From Meloidogyne chitwoodi (Eukaryota; Nematoda; Chromadorea; Rhabditida; Meloidogynidae), in contig JACZZP010000001.1 of the NCBI GenBank assembly GCA_015183035.1, positions 1,302,001-1,366,000 on the forward strand: a DNA stretch of 64,000 nucleotides, given 5' to 3'. The position numbers and the translations under genes were made by a program. The notes below the pieces were generated by a model. It was not told the origin of the DNA, did not search any database, and saw only the letters and a list, made by a program, of their open reading frames with translations. The stretch's first letter is position 1, and every line of letters starts with the position of its first letter. Shown piece by piece: positions 38,127 through 51,876 of this stretch.

Positions 38127-40085
38127 ATAAATTTGATAAAATAAAATTGTTTTTTTGTTTCGTTTTAATTTTATAAAAATATTATTTTGAAATTAATAAA
38201 AATATATATTTGGTGTTATTTTATTTTATAAGTCCAAACAAATTTTTATGCGTCAAATAAAAGTTTATGAAATATTATTATTTATAAGTAATAATATATA
38301 TTACATACACATCTCTTCTAAAATATGATTTGATTAGAATAATGGTAAAGAATTATTTTATTGGACAATGGAAGAATTTGTTTCACGTATGGAAGAAGCA
38401 GAAGGTTGCAAGTTGAGTGCTTGCTGTTACCTACCTATAATATGTAGGTATATAATTTTATAATTTTTGTAGATAGTTTTGTTCCGGTAACTTAATTTTA
38501 ATTGAGGAATTGCGAGAATATTATTCAAGTTAAATGAATCTTGTAAGAGAGGGACAGCGACTTTTTAGTCTTTGGATGTAAACATTCAATTATTGATGTG
38601 AGAAAAATAATTATAAAAATCGAAATTATTAATTAATAATAATACATTTTATTTGGACGCATTAAATAATTACAGGACTCATAAGCTTTTATAGGACTAA
38701 TAAACAGTGCTTCAACTTTTATATTTCTCTCAACTTCATAAAGGCTAATTTTATTATACTTTTACTTTTTTAGGTATGAAGGTATTATTTTTGGTATAAC
38801 CTTCCAAGCACTGCTAATCTTCTAAAGCATAAAAGTTGTATTGACTATCTAAAAATATATTTTTTATTTAAATTTAATCAAAATTATAATGTCTTAATTA
38901 TTTACAAAATTATCGTTACCATCTTTTTTTTTAATATTTAATTAATATTTTAACTTTAAGTTCTGAAAAAAAATTAAAAAAAAATTCTCACTTATAAAAT
39001 ATTACTTATATTAAATAAAAACATTTTAAATATTTTTTGAATTAAGGAATTTATTTTTAAAAAGTAATTTAGTATTTAATGTTGTGGCCATAATTAATAA
39101 AAATAATATTTAATTAATATTTAAATTAAATATAAATAAATAAATATATTTAAATAAATTAATTGAAATTTAAAAAAATGTTAAATTTCTTTTAATAATT
39201 TTAATTAATTAATTTTAAATAAATAAATAATAAATTTTATAAATATTTTTAACCTTTTTATTTTCTTAAAGTTAATGGATTCTTTTAATGGCATTTATTA
39301 ATATTATTTATTATTATTATTTCTTCTAATATTTATTAATAAATAAATGAGCGCGCGATTAAAAATTCCTCATTGAAAAAATTATTAAAAAAAAATATAT
39401 TTTTTATAAATATTTAAGAAGCTTTCCGGTAATAAAATAATAAACTTATGCAAATATATTTTTATTTATTTGTTAGAAAAAGAACTTTTTAAATTTTTAT
39501 TTATTTTTTTGGCTCGTGCCAAATTTATTTAAATAATAATTAATTTTATAATTATTTTTTAAGGTAATAATAATTACAATATATTATTTATTTATTTTTC
39601 TTTTTTTATTTTTAAAAAAAGAATAAAAAATAACCAATACCAAAAGAAGGCGTAGAATTAAATAAATATTTTAAGTCTCCGCCTTTTTGTTGTACATAAA
39701 TAAATAAATAAATAATATCTTCTTTAAATTATATATTTATTTTATCTTTTTATAAACTTTAAATCCTTTAAAAGCTTTTTTTATTATTTTGAATTAATAA
39801 AAAGTTTTTTATAATTTTTTAATAAATATTTATTTATTTTTAAAATATTTAATTTTAATTATTATATATATTTTTAAAATTAATAATATTCTTTTTCTTT
39901 TAAATAATTTTTAAAATATTATATTTTCTCTTATTTTTGTACAATTAATCTTTGTTAATATCCAACCAATAATTATTATTATTAAATAATAATCCTTTAA
40001 TATCTTTATAATACATATATTCATATTTCACACTTTTTTTAATTATTGTTGATCATCTATAATTATTTATTTATTTAAAAAAAAG
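38127..40085. other. AT-rich intergenic region upstream of the LIM-homeobox gene
   Basis: No gene is seen. It contains a short hAT-like MITE at 38705-38813. A GC-richer patch around 38390-38600 (e.g. gaggttgcaag-like text near gaaggttgcaagttgagtgc) has no recognised identity. The 1.2 kb before the gene is almost only A/T. Confidence 0.35.
38705..38813. mobile_element. short hAT-like MITE
   Basis: A 109-bp segment starts cagtgcttcaac and ends ccttccaagcactg, the same terminal words as the element at 12822-13002. The flanks share ctaat at the matching place (ctaataaa on the left, ctaatctt on the right), a decayed 8-bp duplication at best. It lacks the palindromic minisatellite of the other copy. 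Confidence 0.5.
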
Positions 40086-43000
40086 ATGACAAAAAATTTA
40101 ACAAATAGTCCAAATAATAATAATAATAATAATATTAATTTATTAAATAAATTAACTTGTTCATCACCACTACAACATCAACAAAATTTAATTGAAGAAA
40201 CTAATTTAAATAATAATAATAATAATAATATTTATAATAATAATAATAATAATTTAATTTTATATAATAATAATAATGAACAATGTTTGTTTTTTTGTTT
40301 TTTAATTTAAAAAATATATTAAATAATTCTTTTATTTTTTTAATTACTAAAAAAAGCCAAAATAAGATAATTAGACAAAAACACATTAAAATTATTTAGA
40401 GTAGTAAATACAAGCTTATTTAGAGTCAGTCGACAAGAAAACAAAATTAGTTTCTTTTTTCTTAATAGTTAAAAACCATTTTTATTTTTTTTATAAAATA
40501 TTTTCTTTCACATTTTAACTAAAAAATCCTATTTTTTCTTCTTATTTTATAAAAAAATAAAAGATTAAGAAATATATAGATCCCTGAGGAAATATTTGAA
40601 TTTTAATAAAAATTAAAAAATAAAGATTTAAATTTTTTAAATAATTAATTAAATATTTATTTATTTATTTTCTATATTTATTTAGCTTCTCATAATTTTT
40701 TTGGTTTATCAAAATTAGAAGAAGAAAATCAAAATATGATTATTATTGGAAAAAAACAAAAACAATTATTTCCTCCAATTTGTATTCAATGTGAACAACG
40801 TTAGTTTATTTTAAATAATTTAATTTAATAATTTAATTAATTTAAGCAATTATTGATCCTTTTATTCTTCGTCTTCATCCTAATTTAGAATTTCATATTG
40901 GATGTATTAAGGTTATTTTTTAAATTAATTTTAAATATTTTTTTTAAAATAGTGCTTAGAGTGTGGAATTATTCTTGATGAAAGGTCTGGTTCTGCATTT
41001 TTGCGTAATGGAAAAATTTTTTGTCGTAATGATTATAATAGGTATTTATTAAAATTAATTAAGCCTAAGGCTAAAAAATATTTTATTTAAATTTATTTAT
41101 TTATTTTATTTCCGTTTTATTTATTTATTTATTCATCTCTTTTTTCACCTTTCCCCCCTATCCCTTTTTCTTTATTTTCCCGCAATTTTTCTCCCATTAA
41201 ATACAATTAATTTTCCTTGTTTTTCTTTCCTTATTTTCAATATCCTTCGTGGTTTTCATTCTTTTCTTTTGCTTTTCATTTATTTATTTTATTTATTTGT
41301 TTAACTTTAAAAAAAAAAAGTTTTTGTTATTGTCCCTAAAAATGTTTTGGCCCTTCCATTATTTTCCCAAAAAATTGTTTTTCTTCTTTTTATCCAAAAT
41401 ATTACTGATTTGAATTGACAGAATTTATTTTCCTAAACAAATATAAATATAAAGTGTCGCCGTGGGCAAAAGAAAAGAAAAAAGATTTTAAGTAAATTAA
41501 CTAAAGGGAATCCGTTACTTTCAATAAAGTCATTTCTAATTAAATATAATATTTTTAAATTAAATTTAATTTAACAAAAAAAAAGATTAATAAATTAATT
41601 AAAATAATTTTATTTTAAAATAAAATTATTTTAATTAAATATTTTCCAAAAAATACTTAATAATTTTGTGAAAATAGCCTTTAGGTATTATTTCAAAATT
41701 TTATTAAAAAAATGTTCAGCCCTTTGAGGGAACAAGAGAAAAAGAATTGTTCTAACCTTTAAATAAAATAATTATATTTAAATAAAAAGGCTATTTTCTC
41801 ATAATTTGGAAACTAAAAATTTAGAGACTGACCAAATTATTATTAACCGACAAAAGAATAATATATAATTATTAAAATAAAATAAAAACAAAAGATATTA
41901 TATTTATTTATAGAACCAGAAAATAAAAATATATAAAAAATAAATAAAAATTTCCGCGCAATTTGTTAACCCACCAAAATTTGAAAAGTCTTTCTTTTTG
42001 ATAGGTTAATCTTTTTTTATTATTTTAACTTCCACTTAAATTAATATTTTTAAATAAATGTTAAAAATATATCAAATATTAAGATCTCATTTTATTTAAA
42101 CTTTTAAGCACGTGTCAATCATCACAATTAATCTCTCTTTACAGTATTTTCTTTTTATTTTTATTTAATTCAGTAAAAATATTTAAATAATAATTTTATT
42201 TTGTAAAATTAAATTTTTTTTTCAAAAACAAATAAATAATTAAATTTCACGTTTCTATTTTATTTTTTCTCATTTTCCTTTTTTCCATGCGCATTTTTAG
42301 GCCTAAAAATAAGAGTGGATATTATATTTCATTTGAGTGAATTAAAGGAATTTAATAGAGAAAATATATTATTTAAAAAGTAAATAAAAATAAGAAAATA
42401 ATATTATTTAAAAGATCATTTAAAAAAAAGAGAAAATAAATATATATTTTTGTTTGCTAAAACCATTAACTCATTTGGCAATATAAAATAATGTAAAAAA
42501 TAAATGAAAAAAAGATGGAAATAAGAAGAGCTTTTTTAGAAATCTAATATATTTTTTTTAGTTACAATGGATTAAATTTAAATTAAAAAAAAAAATAAAT
42601 AAAATAATAAATATTATTTTTTAGACTTTTCATTGAACAATGCCAAAGATGTGGAATGCCCTGTCAACCAAATGAAATGGTTATGAGAGCTAAACAATTA
42701 CTTTTTCATATAAATTGTTTTAATTGTATTATTTGTAAAAGACAAGTTAATTATTAATTTAAATATAAATATAATTAATTAATTTAGTTAATAACTGGTG
42801 ATCAATTTATTCTTAAACAAGATGAACTTTTTTGTAGACCAGAATGTTTTATGATTAATTTTCAACAAAAAGAAGTTTTTAATTATTTTATTAATTTTTT
42901 TATTATTTTTTTAAAAAAGATGATTTATTCTAATCCAATATTTCCTTTACAACAACAATTTATTAATTCAAATAATACAATAATACCTTCATCATTATTA

Positions 43001-46000
43001 AATGAAAATATTGATAAACATTTAATATTTGATAATAATTTTGAAACAAAAACAAATAATAAACAAATTGTAATTTTAATTAATTAATTAATTTATTAAT
43101 TTATTTTTAAAAAAAGAATAATAATAATTGTTTAAATAATAATATTTTTATTCGTCCTCAATCTACAATTTCTTCAAATAATAATTCACCAATTTCTTAT
43201 TCAAATCCAGAAGAAGAATCATTAACTCCATCATCATCAACAAATGCCTCAACACCTATGCCAAATAATGGAGGACAACAATTATTTTTAGGACAACAAT
43301 CTTCTTCTTCTTATCATTCTTCTAATAATTTTGATCAATCAGTAATTTCAAATAATAATGGTAAAATAAATAAATAAATTTTAAATAATAATTTAAAAAT
43401 AGCAATAACTGCTGCAGCTGCTCTTTTTTCAGTTAATAGAGGAACAACTTCTAATTGTTCTAGTAGTTCTGGTTCTTTAATTGTAAGACAAAAACATAAT
43501 ACAATTAAAAGAGGAAGAAAAGAAAAACCTGTGAGAGAGAATTATTTAAAATAATATTTAATTAATTTATTTTAAAGACTCAAAGAGTTAGAACAGTATT
43601 AAATGAAACACAATTAAAATTATTAAAACATTATTATAATAATAATCAAAGACCAGATACCGGTACTAAAGAAAAATTAGTTGAACAAACTGGATTAAAT
43701 GCTAGAGTTATTCGTGTTTGGTTTCAAAATAAAAGATGTAAAGATAAAAAGTAATTTAAATTAATTAAATAAATTAATTTAATTATTTAATTTATAGAAG
43801 ACAAATTGAACAAAGAGAAAAACAAAATACTTTGGAAAAGGTTGGTCGGTTATTTCTTAACTTAAATATAATTTTATATTTTATTTCTCTTAATTTTGGG
43901 TATTTTTATTTAATTTATTATAACATTTGGTGACCGGCCATTTCTTTAATAGTAAAATAATAATAAGAAAAAAAGAACAGTGTGACTATGCCGATTTTCT
44001 TTAAAAAAATAAAAAAAATAAATATACGCGCACAAGCGCGATAATTTGATTATTAATGGGCGGTGGTAGTGGAAATGAAATATAAAAAAATAAATTTCTT
44101 TTCATTCATTACTATTCTCTTTTTTAATAACACCTATATATATATTTATATACATAAAAACCTCTTAATTAGTTACTATTTCTTTTTCTTCTGTTCTATG
44201 CCTAAAAATTAGGCGGTAATGTATTTTCTTTTTTATTCGGATATGATTGAAATAGAAGAAAAAGTAAAAGAAAAGGGTAAAGCATTGAAGCATAAAAGGC
44301 ATATTTATGTAGAAAATAAAATTAAAATACAGTAAAAGAAAATTTTAGAAAATAAAAATTATTTTTTAAAATTAAAATAAATTAAATTAAAATTATTTTT
44401 TTAAATAAATATTTTATTTATTTCTCACATTTACTACTATATTTATTTATTTATTTAAACATAGGTATTTTTAAATCAAAGACCACACATAAATAATTTT
44501 TTTTTAAATAATTTTTTTGGTTATGTAAATTTCCTCTTGTTCTTTTTTTGTTGGAAGAAATTTCATTTTTTTTTCATTCACTCATCTATTTTTAACATCA
44601 AAAAGAAAAATCCCGATCATTATATATTCTAATATAAACAAATGTATTTATTTTATTTAAAAAAACTTTCTGTTTTTATTTCTTTAAATGGAATTTAAAA
44701 AAATATGTTTTTTACTTTTATTTTAACAAAAAAAAAAAAAAGATTTTTACATTTTATATTATTCCCTTGAGTCTTTTCCTCAATTATTTATGTTAGTATT
44801 ATTTTCTTTTTTTTTCATCTTTATTACTAATTCATTAATTTAAGTGCTCTGATATATTTTAAATATACATATTATTTTGTAAATCCTTTATTTATTTTCT
44901 CACACATTTTCAATAATTTTTTAAAAAACAGATTTTTCTTTAAAATAAAAAATATAGGTAAATAAATAATTTAAATATATTTTTAAATTAAAATTAATTA
45001 TTTAAATATTTTATATTTATTTTTAAAATTAATATTTAAAAATAGTTTTACTCAAAAATTTACCTATAATAAAAGAATACTGTAAATAAATAAATATATT
45101 TAAAAAATAAAAATAAATAAAATAAAAGGAAAAGTAGCTATTATTTTATTTTTAAATAATTTAATAATTATTTAGAAAATATTTATAATGTTTTTCTTAA
45201 ACAATAAAAAAATAATTATTTTAAATTCCATGACTTTTAAGTATTATTAATATAAATAAATTGTTTTTTGTTTTTGTCTGTTCTCGAGAATATTATATTG
45301 TTTTATAAGTATATGTACTTATAATAAAATAATATTATTATTATTTTATTTTTACCTCTTAAAAATGTTTTGTTAAATTTTTAAATTATTTTTATTTAAA
45401 AATTTATTTATTTTTCAAGAGAAATAAGGGGATAATCAAAAAGTTAATAACCTTGACTTCAAACTTTAATAACTTGTTTAGCTAATTTTCTTCTCACGTC
45501 CTTGCCAATTAGTGACAAGAGAATGAATAGGTAAAAATATATTATTTTTATAAAATTAAAATTTTTTTCTCTTCCGGATGAATTCTGATGGGAAAATATT
45601 TAAAATTAAAAATATTTAAACAATATTTTTATTATTAACGTTTGATTGAGTTTTGTACCTCAATTGGCTAAAAAGGTCATTCAGGCATTAAAAATTTGCG
45701 TGCGGGAATATTTTTAGTTTATCCATTAATGTTTATATAGTACTTTATTTTAATTTTATAAGAAATAATTTTTAGAGAATTGGTTAATTTCATTTAAAAA
45801 AAAAAAAAAGATTAAAAGAGAAGTTTATTTATTTAATAAACACCTGGGGATGTTATTATTTATTTGTATTATATATTTACATGCTTTTTTATTTTGCCTT
45901 TTTTGCCCGATATTTATTTATTATAAAAATAAAATGCTTCTTCTCTCTGTTGGATATTTAACGGATGTTGGGGTTTACTGTTTACCTTTAATAAATAAAA

Positions 46001-46643
46001 TGTCCTTTTAATCCACTTCAAAAAAACATTTTTAAGATTAAATAAGTCAAATATTTATTCTTTCAAGTCAAACATTTAGTATTTAAATAAAAAAACAATT
46101 TAAGCCATAAAAATATTAGATAATTTTTTTATAAATTTTAATAATATTTTTGAAAATAAAAAAGAATTTTAACTTTTTTTTAAAAATTAATAAAAATAGT
46201 TGATGTTAAATAAATATTTAATGAAAACCTTAATTTTGATTAGAAAAATTAATTTATAATTAGATTTATATAAAATAACTATTAATAATTTTAGGAACAA
46301 GCATTGATAGGAGTTCGTCTTAATGGTGTTGGACCATTGACGGTATGTTCTCCTGGCCCAATTTCGTTAATGGAACACCAACTGAATCAAAGGCATGAAC
46401 AATTTCATAATGCATTGGAAATACATCAAGTTCAACAAAATCCAAATATTTGGGAAGGAGGTATTGTTGATGAACAACAACAAAAACAACATTTAATTGA
46501 AGCATCTTTCTCTAATTCAATGGCAATTGTAAGGGAATAATAGAAAATTTAATAAATATATTTAGATGTCTTCTAATCCATCAACTGCATTGCCCGTATC
46601 TATGCCATCAATGTTTTTACAACAACACGCTATCTCTGAATGA
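40086..46643 (+). CDS. lim-7: LIM-homeodomain transcription factor, Islet type
   Basis: Exons include 40086-40284, 40686-40799, 40847-40911, 40953-41041, 42625-42745, 42788-42874, 42920-43069, 43117-43360, 43403-43530, 43578-43750, 43798-43840, 46295-46528 and 46566-46643, all in phase. LIM1 runs from [16 protein letters not shown] to FCRNDY and LIM2 from [14 protein letters not shown] to FCRPECF, with all zinc ligands present. The homeodomain ([14 protein letters not shown] ... [18 protein letters not shown]) has the RVRTVLNE start and [18 protein letters not shown] recognition helix of Islet proteins. The C-terminus has a [12 protein letters not shown] segment. Islet factors specify neurons. 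Poly-Asn coding runs (AAT repeats) fill the first exon. Two introns are unusually large for this window (41042-42624 and 43841-46294) and are the natural place for enhancers. Confidence 0.93.
41042..42624 (+). other. large intron of the LIM-homeobox gene, after LIM1
   Basis: About 1.6 kb against the usual 40-70 nt. It has non-random pyrimidine-rich text (41105-41460, with ttttcaccttt and ccccctatccc-like blocks) and several runs of a/t. No transposon ends, open frame or RNA-like fold were recognised, so regulatory content is a guess from its size. Confidence 0.5.
43841..46294 (+). other. largest intron of the LIM-homeobox gene, after the homeodomain
   Basis: About 2.45 kb, the longest intron in the window. 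Slightly GC-richer islands lie at 43960-44130 (with gcgcacaagcgcg at 44028-44040, a short inverted repeat) and 45450-45700. No second gene or mobile-element end was found. Confidence 0.5.
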
Positions 46644-46806
46644 TAAAAAAGTAATATACTTATTACTAGTATAATAATGTGAATTAAATATTCAGTTATT
46701 AAAAATATTTGTTTATAAATATTTATTCAATAATACAATTATTTGCTATTGTACATTTATAAATTTTAATTAATTAAATATGTAGCATTATTTTTTCACA
46801 ATAATA

Positions 46807-47529
46807 CAGGGTGACCAGAAAGTTCGGAGTCACGTTTTAATTCACCATAACTTTTTTTATATTTTTTATTTTTAAATAATTTTAAGCTGATTTTATAGCC
46901 TATTCAATTCTCTATTATAATACAAAATTTGTGATTATTTGGACGGTTATCACAAAAGTTATAGCCTTTTCCGTAAGGTATACAAAATTTTCCTCCCCAA
47001 AAATTCACTTGCTGTATCTCAATACTGAGAAGTCAGATTTGTGAGATCTCAAAAGAAATCAATAGAGCATACCTGCGACCCAGACTAATTTTTAATATGA
47101 AAACTGTACCTCTGGCATGGATGGCTGTGAGTAGATGTAATTCGATTTTGAGGAGAAATGAAATTTTCCATTTAGGGAGTGTTGCGCGAAAATTTATATC
47201 CCTCCAAATCCTAAGCTAAAAATTTTTTTATTCTATTATTTTTGAAGAACAGAGATCCCTCTAGATTCTAAAAAAATTTTATGTCAATCCCTCAATCCTT
47301 TCTCATTTTATAATTTTTTTAACACAAAAAGAGGTGCGAGTTTTGGTCAAAAATTTTCATTCGTGCGTTCGACACTGTATCAAGCAGGTAGTAGGAATAT
47401 CTTAAACTCTTGATATTTCTTAATCCCTATTTAGTTCTCTATCTTTTCATCTTTGTTTTATCTCGATAGCAAAATTTTGAATTAAGTTATGATAAAAAAT
47501 AATTGACTCCGAACTTTCTGGTCACCCTG
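46807..47529. mobile_element. mariner/Tc1-type MITE (723 bp)
   Basis: The ends are perfect inverted repeats for at least 26 bp, starting cagggtgaccagaaagttcg, and the element is flanked by TA on both sides (46805-46806 and 47530-47531), the target site of Tc1/mariner elements. The interior is GC-richer than the surroundings and has no transposase frame, so it is non-autonomous. It starts 163 bp after the stop codon of the LIM-homeobox gene. Confidence 0.82.
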
Positions 47530-48380
47530 TAAATATATACAATAAATATTAATTTATGTACTGAATAAAGGAGTCCGATTACGAACTTATAATAATGAAT
47601 GAAACTCATTTGTCAGAAACACATTTTTAGCGTTGTACCATGTCCCTATATTGGATCTATTTGATCCCAAAAATTATTTGGGCATTTTTAAGTCTAAAAC
47701 CATTTTGAGCCTATTTCTACTTTTAAAAGATTTTTTGAAAAATATCTGAATCATCATTTTTGCAAATTGGCATAATGTAAAAAGAAATAGTGTGTGTCAG
47801 AGTGAATTTTTAATAAAAGGAGAAAGACAAAATGTCAGTAAGTGTAGATATGACAAAATGTCAGTGAGGGAGAAAATGTCAAAGTCAATTCCATATACAT
47901 ATTAAAATTTGAAGCTACATATCTTGTCAAAATTCAGACCTATTTAGAATTTCTTAATCTTTTTAGGACTATTTTAGCAGTTTAAGAATCCAAAATAATT
48001 ACCTATTTTTCTGATCTATTTTTTGAACTCTATTTAATAATGAAATAAGGACAATTTTGTCTCTTGGCAACATGTTATAATCTTTCTTTTAAACATTATG
48101 TCTTTTTCTTTTTTCTATTATGATATTGTCACAGAGAAACAGATAAATTTTATTTATTTTTCGATCTTTTATTTATTTTTTTGCGTATCATTATCAGATT
48201 GGCTGATTTTAAAGGAGATTTTCATTTTAATTAGGACTGATACATTAATGTTTTTACATAATCATTAATAAAGATAATTATTTATTTTTCCATTTTTAAC
48301 AAAAATTTTTTTAAGTATTTTAATTTTAATAATTCTAGATAAAGAAAAAAATTTTTAATTTTTTTATAATAAAAAATAAA
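47530..48380. other. intergenic spacer
   Basis: It follows the mariner-type MITE and precedes the sigma-receptor gene. Three copies of the word aaaatgtca(gtgag/gtaag) occur at 47829-47880, probably a small decayed tandem repeat. No gene is seen. Confidence 0.35.
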
Positions 48381-49461
48381 ATGGTTTTCTTATTTACCAA
48401 GCTTTTTCGTAATATTATTCTTTTGGTAGTGGCTTTTAATTTGGTAAGTTGCATATTGATTTTAAAAAAAATTAAATTAAAGATTGGTTATTATCTTCGA
48501 TGGAAGAACTACAACATTCTAGCTAAGGATTTTAAGACAATTGCAGCGGCGGCAGCAAGTATATTTTTTTAAATTATATACCTATACTTTTTTTAATTCT
48601 AAATAATCACTGGGAATATTTAAAAAAACAAATATTTAACAGCTAGAAGATTATTATGTTAATTCTCTGTGATTTCAAATGTTGATTAATAGTTTTATGA
48701 TATATTTCAATTTTAGGTAATAATGCGCTCTCAGCAATCTCTAAATTTCAATCAGATCTCAAACGAACATACAAAGGACACACGTTGATTGGAGATTCGA
48801 ATTGGGTTTATTTATATTAATCTTTTTATCTAATTAAATTTTTTCATAGAACCCTCTTTCCATGGGTGGTCTTCAGCTTCGTTTGCAACTTGTATATGCT
48901 ACTCCGTTTGAATCGTAACACACATATTTTTGCAATTTTTGATATTCTTTTTCTATCAGTTTGACCATTATTGCTGCTGCTTCGCCAACTGTTGGGCGTT
49001 CTGGACTTCACTGGGCTAATTCTACTTGTACTATTTTGACAGGAGAATGCATCCGCCATTCGGATTCCTTTAGCAACTTAGTCAAGGAAACTTTCACATC
49101 CGGTTTGTTCTTTGGGAGTTTCTTAAATTGTTCAAGCAAAATCTTATATAATTAGGTCAAAACTTTCGACAAGGTCAATTTGAAAGCTATGTTTATGAAT
49201 TGAAGGAAGGCACTCATTTGGTATGTTACTCACGTGGATTTATTCCTGCTAGTGCTGTACCTGCAATTTCTGGTTCTTTTGCTTCTGGTGACCCTATTGG
49301 AGCTGCTAAATTGATTTATACATTTACTAAGGTTTTATCTTTAAATATTATTTTAAAAGTTTAATTCTTAAATTAAATAGGTTTCATTCGAGAATATAGC
49401 TGCTACCTTTCTAGAATTGTTCCACCACTATAAGAATAAAGTGACAAAATTCGAACTTTAA
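48381..49461 (+). CDS. sigma-1 receptor / ERG2-family membrane protein
   Basis: Seven exons (48381-48443, 48483-48558, 48717-48805, 48850-48914, 48960-49102, 49156-49331, 49381-49461) join in frame to about 230 residues, the usual length of the family. An N-terminal membrane helix (LFRNIILLVVAFNLIGYYL) precedes the cupin-like domain with GRSGLHWANSTCTILTG, matching the conserved G-x-SG-x-xW of sigma-1, then EGTHLVCYSRGFIPASAVPA, matching the Y-x-RG-x-IP block, an Asp two dozen residues later in SGDPIG, and C-terminal amphipathic helices. Vertebrate sigma-1 is an ER chaperone-like ligand-binding protein; fungal ERG2 is a sterol isomerase. Which activity applies here is unknown; nematodes need dietary sterols, so sterol modification is conceivable. 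Confidence 0.85.
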
Positions 49462-50034
49462 AGGCATAAAAGCGAAAGCTTTTCTTTCATTTGATTTATT
49501 TATTTTAATTATTCTCTATTTAAATATGTAATCTTTTTATTTATATTTACTATTTTTGGGTCTTTTGACTGCCGTCCCTCATAAATAGAATATTAAATTG
49601 TTTTAATTTTTGTTTCGACAAATTAAATTATTTCGTAAAACAAATGACTTTTTTCTATTGATAATAAATCTAAAGATTCTGATTAAATATTTTTTATTTT
49701 AATGATACTTCAATTAAAAATTATTCCAAAACAGTTTGATATGAATTTCAGAATCTCATTTCACAGAATCTTTCCTAAACTACTTCTGTTTGGTAATATA
49801 TATTTTTGTTGGACCTTACTCTATTTCTAAGAATTTCATTCTATTATAAAAATGGCCAACATTCATTCCTATTGTTATTCATTATTTTGTTTTTTGACTT
49901 TAATGCGTAAATACATTTAAATTTATGTTTTGAAGGCAAAATTTGCCTTTAAATATCTTTTCAAATAAAATATTAAAATTACTAATTGAAATTTTCATTA
50001 AGTATTTTTAATAAATATTTTTAAAAAAGTTGTT
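49462..50034. other. convergent intergenic region
   Basis: The 3' regions of the sigma-receptor gene (+) and the CAP gene (-) meet here. It is AT-rich with ordinary-looking aataaa words. No gene or repeat is supported. Confidence 0.4.
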
Positions 50035-51177
50035 TCATTTATTTGCAGATTCGTTTATAATTTCCGTTAATGGTGATACGTTTAATGCAAATTGACCACT
50101 TCGGTTGTAATTACCAGCAGGCCTATAAAACGCAACTACAACTACTAATGTATTCTTTTTAGGAGGATCTGTAATAATGTCACTTTGTTTCTCTATGATT
50201 CTGTTATTTTGTTGTTGATTTTCAACAAATGGCATTTTAATTTTGGCTCGACTTACTCCTATCTTTAATTTAAAAAAATATTAATAATTAGAAAAACAAA
50301 ATCGGAAAAGTTGATTATTGGTTAGTTTAATTATAAATTGAAGGTTTAATGGAGGGGCTTTCTAATATAAAGGCTTTTGGAGATGTAATGGTGTAAATTA
50401 AAGACTTTACCTCTCTTGTTGATTTCCAAACAATCTGAGTAAAATAGTTTGCACCTGCTTGATTAAAATTAGTATGTATATAATTTGTTTAATTATTTTA
50501 TAAAATTAAAATTAGAAAAATATATTTAAAAAAACCAATTAACCTGCTTGCCATCCTGGCGTTTCAAACTCGTATTTTCTATTTTCATTATACCAATGAT
50601 CAACAATTTCATGCGCACTAATTTCTGCTGGAAAGACGGTGATATTCTCACCTACACCTTATAAATAATTAAATTTCTTTTGAAAATTAATTTGTTAAAA
50701 TAAAATATTGAAATTACCACTTATCTCGGCAAATGCAACATGTCCTTTTTCTACTAATTTATTGGCCCATTCTCTAGCCATTGTTGTCAGTTCTAGGCTA
50801 AGGACTAAATCTGAAGCGCCATGCTACAAGATAATTTTTAAATTTTTATTTCTTATTTTTTCATTTTAAATAAAAAAGTAAATTATTTAATCTGAAGGGA
50901 ACAAAAGAATTATAAGGATCTAGTTATAGGACCTTTGAAAAAGTTTGTTGTATATTCAGGATGTTATATAATTTCAGTTTAACTGAGTAAAATAGTGATT
51001 GATTTATCTAAAAATATCTTTTTTTTTTAATTTAGGTAATTTTTCCTATAAAATGTTTTTCCTAACCAATCTTCGAAGCTCATTATGTTTATTCAAAAAT
51101 TGTTTAGCAAAAAGTATTTCTTCATTAACATTGTTGACGTAATCTGTCGTTGAAAAATTATTGACAATATCTGTCAT
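50035..51177 (-). CDS. GAPR-1-like intracellular CAP-domain protein
   Basis: Five exons (51067-51177, 50718-50823, 50544-50657, 50411-50454, 50035-50262) join in frame to about 200 residues. The CAP (SCP/PR-1) core is complete: FLNKHNELRRLHGAS, LSLELTTMAREWANKL, GVGENITVFP, HEIVDHWYNENRKYEF, then NYFTQIVWKSTREIGVS and LVVVVAFYRPAGNYN. The HFTQ motif reads YFTQ. There is no signal peptide and no disulfide-rich hinge, unlike the secreted venom-allergen-like effectors of plant-parasitic nematodes. This points to the GLIPR2/GAPR-1 branch, which sits on Golgi membranes. The C-terminal 20 residues (ALNVSPLTEIINESANK) are an extension. Confidence 0.85.
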
Positions 51178-51876
51178 TAATTACTGAATATCTGAAAAAT
51201 CGGTATTTGTGCCTTTCATATACTACATAGTACCAGAAAATCGACAAAAATAAGATTTAAAGATAAAAAAACAAATAAATGGATAAAAATTGAAAATAAC
51301 AAATATTTTAAAAAATGTTGCTTATATTTAATGTTGAAAATAGAAAACTAAAGATGAAAAACTCTGGCTCGTTGACATGTCAAAAAGAGTGAAGCATATC
51401 GTTATAAAATAATGATGTTTCTTTTCTCATAAAATTAAATGACAAAAAATTATAAAAAAAACTGTAGATCTAAATTATTGGTTATTTTTAACTTTAAATT
51501 AAATTTTAGAAAAAGTCAATATTTTTCCCGAATATTAATGTAAATATTTGCAAACAAAAATAAAACGAAGGATATATTTGTGTGCCATTTAAAAACCGTC
51601 TCTACTAGTATGTACTCTCCATTTTTAAATTCAATTTTGGGAAGCATCCACTTCTTTTTATATCAATTAGTCAAGGAAAAATATTACACAAATTCTTTAT
51701 TTTATATATAAATATACATAGATTATCTTGTAAAAATAAACTTGACTGCCTATAAAAAATAAACTTTAAAACAATTTAAAAAATAAGTAATTTAATTATA
51801 AGTATAATTCTTCATGAGGACTAAATATATATTTTTTACAAATTAATTTCATAAATATGATTTATACTACTTATTA
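51178..51876. other. spacer between CAP gene and LIN-7
   Basis: About 700 bp, less AT-rich in places. It must hold the CAP gene's upstream region and the LIN-7 3' end. No gene, repeat or fold was recognised. Confidence 0.35.
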
